From: Natronospirillum sp965602035
GTDB lineage: Bacteria; Pseudomonadota; Gammaproteobacteria; Pseudomonadales; Natronospirillaceae
Assembly (NCBI GenBank): GCA_965602035.1
Contig: OZ271919.1
Location: 2,604,001-2,668,000 of the forward strand
Direction of reading: 5' to 3'
DNA length: 64,000 bases
Shown here: positions 45,078 to 53,532 of the stretch, piece by piece
Layout: every line of letters begins with the position of its first letter
Numbering within the stretch: position 1 is the first letter of the stretch
Notes under the pieces: generated by a model
The model's input: the letters and a program-made list of their open reading frames with translations, nothing else
The model's database searches: none
What the model was told of the DNA's origin: nothing
Program-made: the position numbers and the translations under genes

Positions 45078-45650
45078 ATGACAGTCGACACCATGACGGA
45101 TAATCCGCAGATTTTCAGTTTTCCGCCCATCGAAGGGCAGCGTGCCGAGGTGCTGATCCTCGGTTCAATGCCGGGAAAAGCATCGCTGCAGGCGAACCAG
45201 TATTACGCTCATCCGCGCAACGCATTCTGGCCGATCATGTCGGAGTTGACCGGTTGCCCGGCGTCCGCTCCGTATGAAGAACGAACCGAGGCACTGGCCG
45301 GCATGGGGGTGGCGATCTGGGACGTGCTCAAGGCCTGCGTTCGGCCCGGCAGCCTGGACGCTGATATTCGTCCGGATTCCATGGTACCCAATGACTTCGC
45401 AGCCTGGTTCGAACAGCATCCGGAAACGCGTGCTGTATTGTTCAACGGCGCGACGGCCGAAAAGGTCTGGCTGCGGGGAGTAGCGCCGGGTCTGGCGCTT
45501 GCCGGTTTGGCAACGATCCGCCTGCCATCCACCAGCCCGGCCAACGCGGCAGTGCCGCGTCAGGACAAAGCCAGTGTCTGGCTCACCGAGCTTCGGCGTT
45601 CACTCGCTGATCAACCAGGCCAGCATGAGTTGCGTCACAGCGACCACTGA
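45078..45650 (+). CDS. DNA-deoxyinosine (hypoxanthine) glycosylase, UDG superfamily
   Basis: 190-aa base-excision repair enzyme. ILGSMPGKASLQANQYYAHPRNAFWPIM is the family 6 motif region and LPSTSPANA the second active-site loop; proteins of this group remove hypoxanthine from deaminated adenine. The start is uncertain: ATG codons at 45060, 45078 and 45093 are in frame and none has a strong ribosome site. The last 51 bp overlap the convergent M42 peptidase gene. Confidence 0.82.
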   Translation: MTVDTMTDNPQIFSFPPIEGQRAEVLILGSMPGKASLQANQYYAHPRNAFWPIMSELTGCPASAPYEERTEALAGMGVAIWDVLKACVRPGSLDADIRPDSMVPNDFAAWFEQHPETRAVLFNGATAEKVWLRGVAPGLALAGLATIRLPSTSPANAAVPRQDKASVWLTELRRSLADQPGQHELRHSDH

Positions 45651-46637
45651 ATCCATATGCGTTCGTTCATAGCCGTGGGTGCTGTCGGTGCCAAAGCCGA
45701 GTAACGCGGTACGGGTGTCGTACCCGGCATTCAGTATCGACGAACAATCGCTGTGGTAGTGGCGAAACACATCCCGGACAACAGGCAGACTGTACCGTTC
45801 GGCCAGCGCCTCCAGTTCCAGCAGTAACTGTTGGTCATGAGGGCCGGAGGCATCCTTGAAGCCCAGCGTCGCATGGAATTCGCTGCTGTGCTGGTTCGGC
45901 GCGACGGGTGCAATGTCCACACTCACGAGTTCCTGAATCGTGCTCGGCAGTGAGGTGCCGGCACCATGGCCGACTTCTTCTGCATTGGTGAACAGAAAGC
46001 AGGCCGGCACCGTGGGTTCGAGGCTGTGTTCGCGCATTAGCTCCAGGCATTCGAGGGCGCAGGCCACCGCTACTTTGTTGTCCAGAAACCGGCTGCTCAG
46101 GAAGCCGTTGGGAGTGACTTCCGGTTGCGGGTCCACGGTGACGATTTGCCCGGGCTGAATACCGGCCGCACGGGTGTCCGCTTCCGAAAATGTCCGGATA
46201 TCCGGCCTGAGCTCCACGTACCCCCAACCCACCGGCAACTCGTCAACGGCCTCGTTCCAGGCGTGCCCGGACGATTTTGTCGGCAGAATCGACCCGCGGA
46301 TGGGGCCATCCGCTGTGCGGATACTCACACGGGCACCCTCGGCGAACCTGGCAGACCAGGTGCCGAGCGGGGTCAGTTCAAGGCGGCCGCTGGGAAGTAC
46401 GCGCTGGACCATGGCCCCCAGCGTATCGATATGGGCGGCCAGACTCCGGCGCGGGGCCCCCGCCCCGAGGTCCGCAATCAGGTTGCCGCGCGTGGTTTCT
46501 GCTACCTGAACCGGGTAGCCCGACAACAGGTCACGAAGGTGCGCCGTCATATCGGCGGTATCGCCGGTTGGGCTGTCGATGGCCAGCAGCTCAAGAATGC
46601 GGTGTTGCAGTCTCTGAACGTCGGGTGCGGGCAACAA
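45600..46637 (-). CDS. M42 family metallopeptidase
   Basis: 345-aa cytoplasmic aminopeptidase-like enzyme with two-metal active site: AAHIDTLGAMV, SRFLDNKVAV, TNAEEVGHGAGTS and THGYERTH. Homologues include the peptidase of N-acetylglutaminylglutamine amide clusters, but the other genes of that pathway are absent here. It is last of three genes (DUF1028, amidase, M42) divergent from a dipeptide-type transporter, which suggests degradation of an imported peptide-like compound. Confidence 0.85.
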   Translation of the reverse strand: MLPAPDVQRLQHRILELLAIDSPTGDTADMTAHLRDLLSGYPVQVAETTRGNLIADLGAGAPRRSLAAHIDTLGAMVQRVLPSGRLELTPLGTWSARFAEGARVSIRTADGPIRGSILPTKSSGHAWNEAVDELPVGWGYVELRPDIRTFSEADTRAAGIQPGQIVTVDPQPEVTPNGFLSSRFLDNKVAVACALECLELMREHSLEPTVPACFLFTNAEEVGHGAGTSLPSTIQELVSVDIAPVAPNQHSSEFHATLGFKDASGPHDQQLLLELEALAERYSLPVVRDVFRHYHSDCSSILNAGYDTRTALLGFGTDSTHGYERTHMDSVVAVTQLMLAWLISE

Positions 46638-46661
46638 GGCTGTTCCTCCAGTGCGTCGGAT

Positions 46662-47888
46662 TCAGGCGGGCCAGTGTCGGATGAAAGTGTCGATCACTGC
46701 GGCTGTGGTATCAAGGTCGTCGGATCTCACTGACTCGTCCGGGTGATGACTCAGGCCCTCCCGGCACCGCATGAACAGCATACCGATCTGTGTCAGGTGA
46801 TGCATGGCAAGGCCATCGTGGCCCGCGCCACTGAACAGGTAACGCGGGGTCAGCCCCTGTTGCTGAATGGCGTCGTCCAGCGCCTTTTGTACTGCGGGAG
46901 AGCAACTGACTTCTCCCTGTTCATAGGTCAGGCGGGACTGCCAGCGACAGCCACTCTGGTCGATCAGGGTATCGATCTGTTGCAGCAGATGCCGGCGACT
47001 CGCCACGCGGATGTCGCTGTCCGGAGAGCGCAGCTCAATGCTCAGCGATACTGACCCGGGGATAACATTGACCGCGCCGGGGGTGACATTCAGTTGTCCT
47101 ACGACGCCGACCAGATTGTCGGTGCCCAGGCACAGCTGGTGCACGGCCTCGACCACTCGAGCGGCGGCCACCAGCGCATCCTGACGCAGATGCATGGGTG
47201 TGGTGCCGGCGTGGCCTGCCTTGCCTTCGATGGTTAGCTGATGGCGCTCGATGCCGGTGATTGCCGTGACAATCCCCACGGGCAGGTCTTCAGATTCAAG
47301 TATCGGGCCCTGCTCAATATGGACTTCGAAAAACCCGGAAACAGACGCCGGGTCACGTGCCACGGCGCCAATGCGGCCGGGGTCTGAACCCAGGTCCTTC
47401 AGGGCCTGTTCCAGCGTCTGGCCGTCGGCGTCTGTGGCGTGCAGCAGCTCCGGGTTGAAATTTCCGGCGACTGCAGAGCTGCCGACCAGGGTGGATGCGA
47501 ACCGCGTACCTTCTTCGTCGGAAAACGCGATCAGCTCCACGGCCGTGTCCGGACGTTCTCCAGACTGATACAGGTCATGAAGCACGGCAAGCGGCAACAG
47601 TACGCCCATAATGCCGTCATAACGGCCGCCCTGGCGTACCGTATCCTGGTGGGAACCGATCAGCAGTGTTCGGGCGTTATTTCCCGTTCCTTCCCACCGT
47701 CCGACCAGGTTGCCGGCGTCGTCCAGCCATACCCGGTCTGCGCCGGACTCTGCGTACCATTCCCGCAGCGTTTTCAACAGAGATTGATGTTCTCTTGAGC
47801 CGAGAACGCGGGTGACGCCCGGCCCGGGCTCGGAGAATGCGGCAGCCTCGTCCAGCCAGCGCATGGCCAGCTCGCCTGTTGTGTTCAT
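46662..47888 (-). CDS. M20 family carbamoylase/hydantoinase-type amidase
   Basis: 408-aa amidase of the allantoate amidohydrolase/N-carbamoyl-L-amino acid hydrolase group. Metal ligands lie in IGSHQDTV and AFSDEEGTRF; GKAGHAGTTPM is the conserved dimerisation-domain motif. It removes carbamoyl or related groups from amino acids. Its start overlaps the DUF1028 stop by 4 nt. The exact substrate is unknown. Confidence 0.88.
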   Translation of the reverse strand: MNTTGELAMRWLDEAAAFSEPGPGVTRVLGSREHQSLLKTLREWYAESGADRVWLDDAGNLVGRWEGTGNNARTLLIGSHQDTVRQGGRYDGIMGVLLPLAVLHDLYQSGERPDTAVELIAFSDEEGTRFASTLVGSSAVAGNFNPELLHATDADGQTLEQALKDLGSDPGRIGAVARDPASVSGFFEVHIEQGPILESEDLPVGIVTAITGIERHQLTIEGKAGHAGTTPMHLRQDALVAAARVVEAVHQLCLGTDNLVGVVGQLNVTPGAVNVIPGSVSLSIELRSPDSDIRVASRRHLLQQIDTLIDQSGCRWQSRLTYEQGEVSCSPAVQKALDDAIQQQGLTPRYLFSGAGHDGLAMHHLTQIGMLFMRCREGLSHHPDESVRSDDLDTTAAVIDTFIRHWPA

Positions 47889-48577
47889 GATCCCACCCCA
47901 TCGCTGTGAACATGTCCCGTTTTGGTGGGATGTGCCAATGTCGGAACCCCAGCCAGAAACCCCTGAAACGCCGGATCCAGCGTTTTTTCATACACCTGCC
48001 AGAGCTGGCCGAGGCAATCCTGCTCCGCCCAGTCCACCCGCAGATCAATGGGTGGCCGATCCGCCGAGAATACTTTGAGCGCCGCGCTGTGTGTGCCCCG
48101 GAAATCCCCGCCCAACCGATAACCCGCATCCAGTGCCATTAACAGGCGTTCATGCACCGGCAGGTGACCGTATTTGACGTAGGCTTCCATCATCGCGCCC
48201 GGAATCGACGGGTCGGCCAGCATGTTCCCCGCCACCGCTACATTTTCCCCGCATTGGTGCACGGCATGCGCCAGATTGGCGCGACCGGTGTGGCCGGCCG
48301 TTTTTCCATGGGTATCGCACACGATGAGTTGGCGCTGGCTTTCGCCATCGTCGGCCGCAACCAGCCGATCGCGCACCTCTGCGGCATTCAGCCCCTGCTG
48401 CAACGCATCCAGCCCCTGCTCGCCATACAGCCAATTGGTAAAGGCACCCTGTGTAGCCACAGCACCTGCCCCGAATCTTGCATGAATGACAAAGCCGCCG
48501 ACGGCAACACTGCCGGTAGCGGTCGCTGCACCGACCGTGTGGGACTTTGGATCATGAACTATTATTGAATACGTCAT
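47885..48577 (-). CDS. DUF1028 family protein (Ntn-hydrolase-like)
   Basis: 230-aa protein with the family start MTYSIIVHDP and GAATATGSVAVGGFV, GAGAVATQGAFTNWLYG and VAVAGNMLA. DUF1028 proteins are predicted Ntn-type hydrolases; the family often neighbours peptide transporters and amidases, as here. The first gene of the left-going operon, controlled by the region at 48580-48820. ATG at 48577 is preferred to the GTG at 48583. Confidence 0.85.
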   Translation of the reverse strand: MTYSIIVHDPKSHTVGAATATGSVAVGGFVIHARFGAGAVATQGAFTNWLYGEQGLDALQQGLNAAEVRDRLVAADDGESQRQLIVCDTHGKTAGHTGRANLAHAVHQCGENVAVAGNMLADPSIPGAMMEAYVKYGHLPVHERLLMALDAGYRLGGDFRGTHSAALKVFSADRPPIDLRVDWAEQDCLGQLWQVYEKTLDPAFQGFLAGVPTLAHPTKTGHVHSDGVGS

Positions 48578-48684
48578 GGGCACCGTTCAGCCAGGCATGG
48601 TTCTTTGGACTGAGCACACCAGTGGCCTGCGGCCCACACCATGACAATGGCGTTTATGGGTAACTCGTCCGATTTTCAGGTTAA

Positions 48685-48730
48685 TTTATCACTATAAAAT
48701 GGGTTGCGTCTATCAATTCATAGTGATAAA
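48685..48730. promoter_or_regulatory. Inverted repeat operator in a divergent promoter region
   Basis: TTTATCACTAT (48685-48695) and its exact reverse complement ATAGTGATAAA (48720-48730) are separated by 24 bp. The repeat lies between the DUF1028-amidase-peptidase operon and the dipeptide-type transporter operon. Two 11-bp perfect arms are far beyond chance for this short region and suggest binding of one regulator dimer or two, with the FadR-type gene at 54753 the nearest candidate. Confidence 0.6.
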
Positions 48731-48819
48731 TATGAGACAACCGACCGCGCTTGCGACGCTGTTTCTGTCGTTCAGGCATCGGGACATTCACTAATAACCG
48801 AGAAGAACGAGGCACACCC

Positions 48820-50370
48820 GTGAAACGACTTCTGAGCTCACTCGCCGCTATTACACTGGCCGGCAGTTATGCAACTGCACAGACGCCCTCTGATGTACTC
48901 GTGGTCGGTCAGATTGCCGAACCACAATCCCTTGACCCGCACGCGGTCACCGCAGTCAATGATTTCCGGATTCTGGTCAATCTTTATGACGGCCTGGTGC
49001 GCTACGCCGATGGCACACTGGAAGTGGAACCGTCCCTGGCGGAAAGCTGGGAGATCAGCGACGACGGCACCCAATACACCTTCCAATTGCGTGACGACGT
49101 CGAATTCCATGACGGCACGCCGTTCAATGCAGACGCTGTTGTTTTCAACTTCCGGCGCATGCTGAACGAAGACCACCCCTACCATGACACTGGTCCGTTC
49201 CCGCTGGCCTTCTACTTCGGCCAGGTGGACACCGTGGAAGCGACCGGTGAATACGAGGTGACCTTCACACTGACTGAACCATTCGCTCCGTTCCTGTCCA
49301 ACCTTGCCTACCCGACGGGGCTGCTGATTTCGCCGCCCGCGGTACGTGAGAATGGCGAAGACGTCGGCCGCAATCCATCCGGCACCGGGGCCTATCAGTT
49401 CGAGGAATGGGTCAGTAATTCCCGTGTCGTGCTGACACGCAATGAAGACTACTGGGATGGCGCGCCGGAGCTCGAAGCGGTGGTGTTCCGCCCGATCACG
49501 GATGCCAATACCCGCGTGGCGGAAATGCTCTCCGGCGGCATTGACCTTATGGTTGAGGTACCACCGGATAACGTCGCCACTTTCCGTGAAGACGATGCGT
49601 TCGAGGTCTATGAGCAGGCCGGCCCGCATGTGTGGTTTGTCATTCTGAATCTGCGCGACGAACTGCTGCAGGACAAGCGCGTTCGCCAGGCCCTGAACTA
49701 CGCCGTGGACAAGGAAGCACTGGTCAATGACGTGCTTCAGGGTACCGCGACCGTCGCCGACAGCCCGATCGCACCAGCCTTTAACTGGGCGTACAACGAA
49801 AACCTCCAAGGCTACCCCTATGATCCGGACCGGGCCCGCGAACTGCTGGAAGAAGCGGGCGCCGTGGGCGAGGAAATCACCTTCTACGTCACGGAAGGTG
49901 GCTCCGGCATGCTGGACCCCATCAATATGGGAACCGCCATTCAGGCGAACCTGGAAGCCGTTGGTCTGGATGTCAGCATTGAAACCTATGAATGGAATAC
50001 CTTCCTGGGTGAAGTGAACCCCGGCCTGGAAGGCAAAGCAGGTATGGCCGAGATGGCGTGGATGACCAATGATCCCGACACTCTGCCGTTCCTGACCCTG
50101 CGCTCGGATGCCATGCCGGAACAGGGTGGCTTCAACTCTGGGTATTACAGCAACGAGGAAGTGGACGAACTGCTGGCACAGGCCCGCACCTCTACCAGCC
50201 AGGAAGAACGTGCCCGTCTGTATCGCGAAGTTCAGGAAATTGTGGTGGAAGACGCCCCCTGGATTTTCGTGGCTAACTGGCAGCAGAACGCGGTGGCGAA
50301 GGAGGAAGTGGAAAACTTCAGCCTGCAGCCGTCGTTCCTGTTGCAGTTGCAGGACGTGCGCAAGCCCTGA
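48820..50370 (+). CDS. Dipeptide/oligopeptide-type ABC substrate-binding protein
   Basis: 516-aa periplasmic receptor of SBP family 5. A GTG start at 48820 (ACGAGG upstream) gives a signal peptide VKRLLSSLAAITLAGS ending near ATAQ. Family sequence includes AEPQSLDPHAV, PSLAESWEISDDGTQYTF and VRQALNYAVDKEALV. It is first in an operon with two permease functions and two ATPases. Ligands may be peptides, glutathione-like or carbamoyl compounds. Confidence 0.9.
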   Translation: MKRLLSSLAAITLAGSYATAQTPSDVLVVGQIAEPQSLDPHAVTAVNDFRILVNLYDGLVRYADGTLEVEPSLAESWEISDDGTQYTFQLRDDVEFHDGTPFNADAVVFNFRRMLNEDHPYHDTGPFPLAFYFGQVDTVEATGEYEVTFTLTEPFAPFLSNLAYPTGLLISPPAVRENGEDVGRNPSGTGAYQFEEWVSNSRVVLTRNEDYWDGAPELEAVVFRPITDANTRVAEMLSGGIDLMVEVPPDNVATFREDDAFEVYEQAGPHVWFVILNLRDELLQDKRVRQALNYAVDKEALVNDVLQGTATVADSPIAPAFNWAYNENLQGYPYDPDRARELLEEAGAVGEEITFYVTEGGSGMLDPINMGTAIQANLEAVGLDVSIETYEWNTFLGEVNPGLEGKAGMAEMAWMTNDPDTLPFLTLRSDAMPEQGGFNSGYYSNEEVDELLAQARTSTSQEERARLYREVQEIVVEDAPWIFVANWQQNAVAKEEVENFSLQPSFLLQLQDVRKP

Positions 50371-50379
50371 TGGGAGATC

Positions 50380-50407
50380 GCCCGCGCGGTGCGCGGGCTA
50401 TATTTTT
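50380..50407 (+). terminator. Terminator or attenuator after the binding protein
   Basis: GCCCGCGC-GGT-GCGCGGGC forms an 8-bp GC stem followed by TATATTTTT. It lies 9 nt after the binding-protein stop and before the permease genes, the usual place for a partial terminator that keeps the receptor in excess. Confidence 0.8.
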
Positions 50408-50434
50408 CGGCCACGGAATGGTTTGTCGTTCGTT

Positions 50435-50619
50435 GGCCACGGAATCCACGGAAGAACACGGAAAAATCGTTTGATGGGAAAGGACGTGTATTGACTGGGT
50501 ATTTGTAGGCGGTGGCCTTGGCCACGCATGCGCGTGCAAGCACGCAGCCTACGGCTCAGCCACAGATTCAACCCAGTTCACTTCTTTCTTTCCGTGTCTT
50601 TCCGTGGATTCCGTGGCCA
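50435..50619. repeat. Paired inverted repeat element C, with nested palindrome
   Basis: Left arm 50435-50465 (GGCCACGGAATCCACGG then AAGAACACGGAAAAA) and right arm 50589-50619 (TTTCCGTGTCTTTCCGTG then GATTCCGTGGCC) are inverted. A partial copy (GGCCACGGAATG) lies at 50409. The centre, 50504-50553, starts GTAGGCGG and ends GCAGCCTAC, the second palindromic repeat type. The right edge is 25 nt from the permease ATG. Confidence 0.8.
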
Positions 50620-50644
50620 ACAAGAACAAACAGAGTACTTCCCT

Positions 50645-51604
50645 ATGTCCACGCAACTGCTGCGTTACATCGGCAAACGTCTTCTGCTGCTGGTGCCCGT
50701 TCTGTTCGGGCTCAGCCTGATCGTGTTCTTTATCATGGCGCTGATCCCCGGTGATCCGGCACAGGCCATACTCGGGGCGTACGCCACGCCGGAGAACGTA
50801 GCGCGTCTCAATGCCCAGCTGGGCCTGGACAAATCCCTGCCGCAGCAGTATCTGACCTGGCTGGGTAACCTCCTGCAGGGCGATTTCGGCCGTTCATACA
50901 ACCAGAACCGGCCCGTGATCGACATCATCGGGGAGCGTTTCGGTGCCACTCTGATTCTTGCCGGTACGGCGCTGGTGCTGTGCTCCATCTTCGGACTGCT
51001 CGCGGGCATCGTATCGGCGAGCCGCCAATACGGTCTGGCGGACAAGACCATCACCTTCATCGTACTCATCGGCATTTCCATGCCGGCATTCTGGCTGGGC
51101 CTGCTGCTGATCATGCTGTTTGCGGTGGAACTGCGATGGCTGCCGGCCAGTGGCATGTTTGCCATTTATGGCGGTGGTGATCTGGCCGACCTGGTTCGCC
51201 ACCTGATCCTGCCGGCCGGCACGCTGGCGTTTATCGCCACAGGCGTTATTGCGCGGCTGACCCGTGCCAGCATGCTCGAAGTGCTGCGCCAGGATTACAT
51301 ACGCACGGCACGGGCCAAAGGGCTGAACGAGCGCCGGGTGATCTACCGTCATGCCTTCAAGGCAGCATTGGTCTCGATTGTGCCGGTTATCGGCATTCAG
51401 GCCGGATTTGTGCTTGGCGGGGCGGTCTATGTGGAAACCGTCTTTCAGTGGCCGGGCATGGGCAGCATGCTGGTCAACGCGATTTCTACCCGTGACCTGC
51501 TTCTCGTACAGGGCGGTGTGCTGGTCATTGCGGTTGCTTATGTACTGATCAATCTCGCGGCGGATGTCGTGCAATTCCTGCTGGACCCGAGGGTGACCGG
51601 ATGA
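50645..51604 (+). CDS. Dipeptide-type ABC permease (DppB-like)
   Basis: 319-aa inner-membrane subunit with six helices, the N-terminal GKRLLLLVPVLFGLSLIVFF and the contact loop DYIRTARAKGLNERRVIYRH. The ATG at 50645 is preferred; a longer frame runs into repeat element C. It overlaps the next gene by 4 nt. Confidence 0.92.
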   Translation: MSTQLLRYIGKRLLLLVPVLFGLSLIVFFIMALIPGDPAQAILGAYATPENVARLNAQLGLDKSLPQQYLTWLGNLLQGDFGRSYNQNRPVIDIIGERFGATLILAGTALVLCSIFGLLAGIVSASRQYGLADKTITFIVLIGISMPAFWLGLLLIMLFAVELRWLPASGMFAIYGGGDLADLVRHLILPAGTLAFIATGVIARLTRASMLEVLRQDYIRTARAKGLNERRVIYRHAFKAALVSIVPVIGIQAGFVLGGAVYVETVFQWPGMGSMLVNAISTRDLLLVQGGVLVIAVAYVLINLAADVVQFLLDPRVTG

Positions 51605-53532
51605 CCGCTCAGACACAGTATTCATGGTTCACCCGGCTGTTCCGGCGCCGCCACGGACGTACCTCGCCCATGGCACTCCTGGTGCGAAATCGGCTGGCTG
51701 CGGCCGGCCTGGTGGTGCTGTCGGTGGTGGTATTTCTGGCACTGATCACGCCCTGGCTGCCTTTGCCGGACCCGAACGCGACCATGCCGAGCGACCGGTT
51801 GATTGAGCCGTTCAGCGCCGGCCATTGGCTGGGTACCGACCAACTGGGACGGGATATTCTTTCCCGACTGCTCTGGGGCACCCGCGTGTCGCTCATGGTG
51901 GGCATCGTCGCTACCCTGGTCGCCGCGCTGATCGGCTCCACCATTGGCATCGTCGCCGGGTATTTCGGCAAACGGGTCGATGGGGTGCTGATGCGCGGCA
52001 TCGACATGCTGATGGCCTTTCCCTACATCCTGCTGGCACTGGCGATTGTGGCCGTACTGGGGCCCGGGTTGCTGAATGCGCTCTACGCGATCGCCATTGT
52101 GAATATTCCTTTCTTTGCCCGTAATGTCCGCGGGGTCACGGTAACCCTGCGTAACCGGGAATTCGTGGATGCGGCGCGACTCTCGGGTAAAGGCAGCCTG
52201 TTGATTCTGGTCACCGAGATACTGCCCAACGTGATGCCGGTGATCGTCATTACCATGTCGACGACCGTAGGCTGGATGATCCTGGAAACGGCAGGCCTGT
52301 CGTTCCTCGGCCTGGGCGCCCAGCCACCGCAGGCAGATCTGGGCTCCATGCTCGGTGAGGGGCGTCGACTGATCACCACGGCGCCGTTCGTGTCGACCAT
52401 TCCCGGCGTCATGATTTTCATACTGGTGATGAGCATCAATCTTCTGGGTGATGGAGTTCGCGATGCGCTGGACCCCAGGTTGAAAGCCGGCGCCCTGCGT
52501 CGGCCGGCTGCACGCACGAAAACAGCGCCGGAAGCCCACACCGAATCCGCCGGGCAGCAAAAAGGCGTGCTGGATGTCCGGCAACTGCGCACCGAGTTCC
52601 ATCTGGACAACCAGGTACACAAGGCCGTGAACGGGCCGACGTTCTCCATTGAGTCAGGTGAATGCCTGGGCATTATCGGCGAGTCTGGCTCCGGTAAATC
52701 GGTTACCGCCATGTCGCTGCTCGGTCTGGTGGCTTCACCCCCGGGTATCATTGCGGGCGGGCAGGTCAATTACCGGAATACCAACCTGCTCGGGGTTACC
52801 GACGAGGCATTGCGCGGCTACCGGGGCGGTGAGCTCGCCTACATATTCCAGGATCCGCTGTCGACGCTGCACCCGTTGTTTACGGTGGGTGATCAGATGG
52901 TGGAGGCAATGAAGGCGCATCGTTCGATCAGCTACCGTGACGCCTGGAAGCAGGCGGTAGCATTGCTGGAAGAGGTACAGATTCCGAACGCCGCCAACCG
53001 CGCGCACTCGTACCCGCATCAGCTTTCCGGCGGTATGCGTCAGCGCGTAAGTATTGCCATGGCATTGGCCAACGATCCGAAACTGATCATTGCCGATGAG
53101 CCCACAACGGCGCTGGATGTCACCGTTCAGGCCCAGATCCTTGCGCTTATGAACCGGCTGCGTGACGACAAGGGCTCCAGCCTGATGTTCATCACGCATG
53201 ATTTCGGCGTTATCCGCCAGGTGTGCCACCGGGTCGCCGTGATGTACGCCGGTGAGATCGTCGAAATCGGCCCTGTGGAGGAGATCCTCGCCCGCCCTGC
53301 ACACCCTTACACGCGTCGATTGATCGCCTGTGTGCCGGATGTCGGACGCAGAACCGACAAGCTGGAGGAAATCCCCGGGCTGCCGCCGCAGGTCAACAAG
53401 CTGCCGCACGGCTGCAAGTTCGCGGACCGTTGCGACCGGGTTACCGACGAATGTCGCAAGGGACCGATTGACCTCGAAACGCTCGATGAGACGCATCAGG
53501 CACGATGCATTTTCGCCCGGGAGGTCTTATGA
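51601..53532 (+). CDS. Fused dipeptide-type ABC permease-ATPase (DppC-DppD)
   Basis: 643-aa fusion. Residues 1-300 are a DppC-type permease (contact loop EFVDAARLSGKGSLLIL); a short linker at about 300-322 joins a DppD-type ATPase with Walker A GESGSGKS (360-367), signature LSGGMRQRVSIAMAL, Walker B LIIADEPTTALDV and the C-terminal oligopeptide-type zinc/cysteine tail CKFADRCDRVTDEC. No frameshift is involved. Such fusions occur in some proteobacterial lineages. It overlaps both neighbours by 4 nt. Confidence 0.93.
   Translation: MTAQTQYSWFTRLFRRRHGRTSPMALLVRNRLAAAGLVVLSVVVFLALITPWLPLPDPNATMPSDRLIEPFSAGHWLGTDQLGRDILSRLLWGTRVSLMVGIVATLVAALIGSTIGIVAGYFGKRVDGVLMRGIDMLMAFPYILLALAIVAVLGPGLLNALYAIAIVNIPFFARNVRGVTVTLRNREFVDAARLSGKGSLLILVTEILPNVMPVIVITMSTTVGWMILETAGLSFLGLGAQPPQADLGSMLGEGRRLITTAPFVSTIPGVMIFILVMSINLLGDGVRDALDPRLKAGALRRPAARTKTAPEAHTESAGQQKGVLDVRQLRTEFHLDNQVHKAVNGPTFSIESGECLGIIGESGSGKSVTAMSLLGLVASPPGIIAGGQVNYRNTNLLGVTDEALRGYRGGELAYIFQDPLSTLHPLFTVGDQMVEAMKAHRSISYRDAWKQAVALLEEVQIPNAANRAHSYPHQLSGGMRQRVSIAMALANDPKLIIADEPTTALDVTVQAQILALMNRLRDDKGSSLMFITHDFGVIRQVCHRVAVMYAGEIVEIGPVEEILARPAHPYTRRLIACVPDVGRRTDKLEEIPGLPPQVNKLPHGCKFADRCDRVTDECRKGPIDLETLDETHQARCIFAREVL

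Noticed and set aside
48838..49809. 323-codon open frame opposite the peptide-binding protein
   Set aside because: Antisense shadow; the plus-strand gene has full SBP family features and a signal peptide.
51622..52620. 332-codon open frame opposite the fused permease-ATPase
   Set aside because: Low-complexity H/Q/R/G-rich translation, typical of an antisense shadow.
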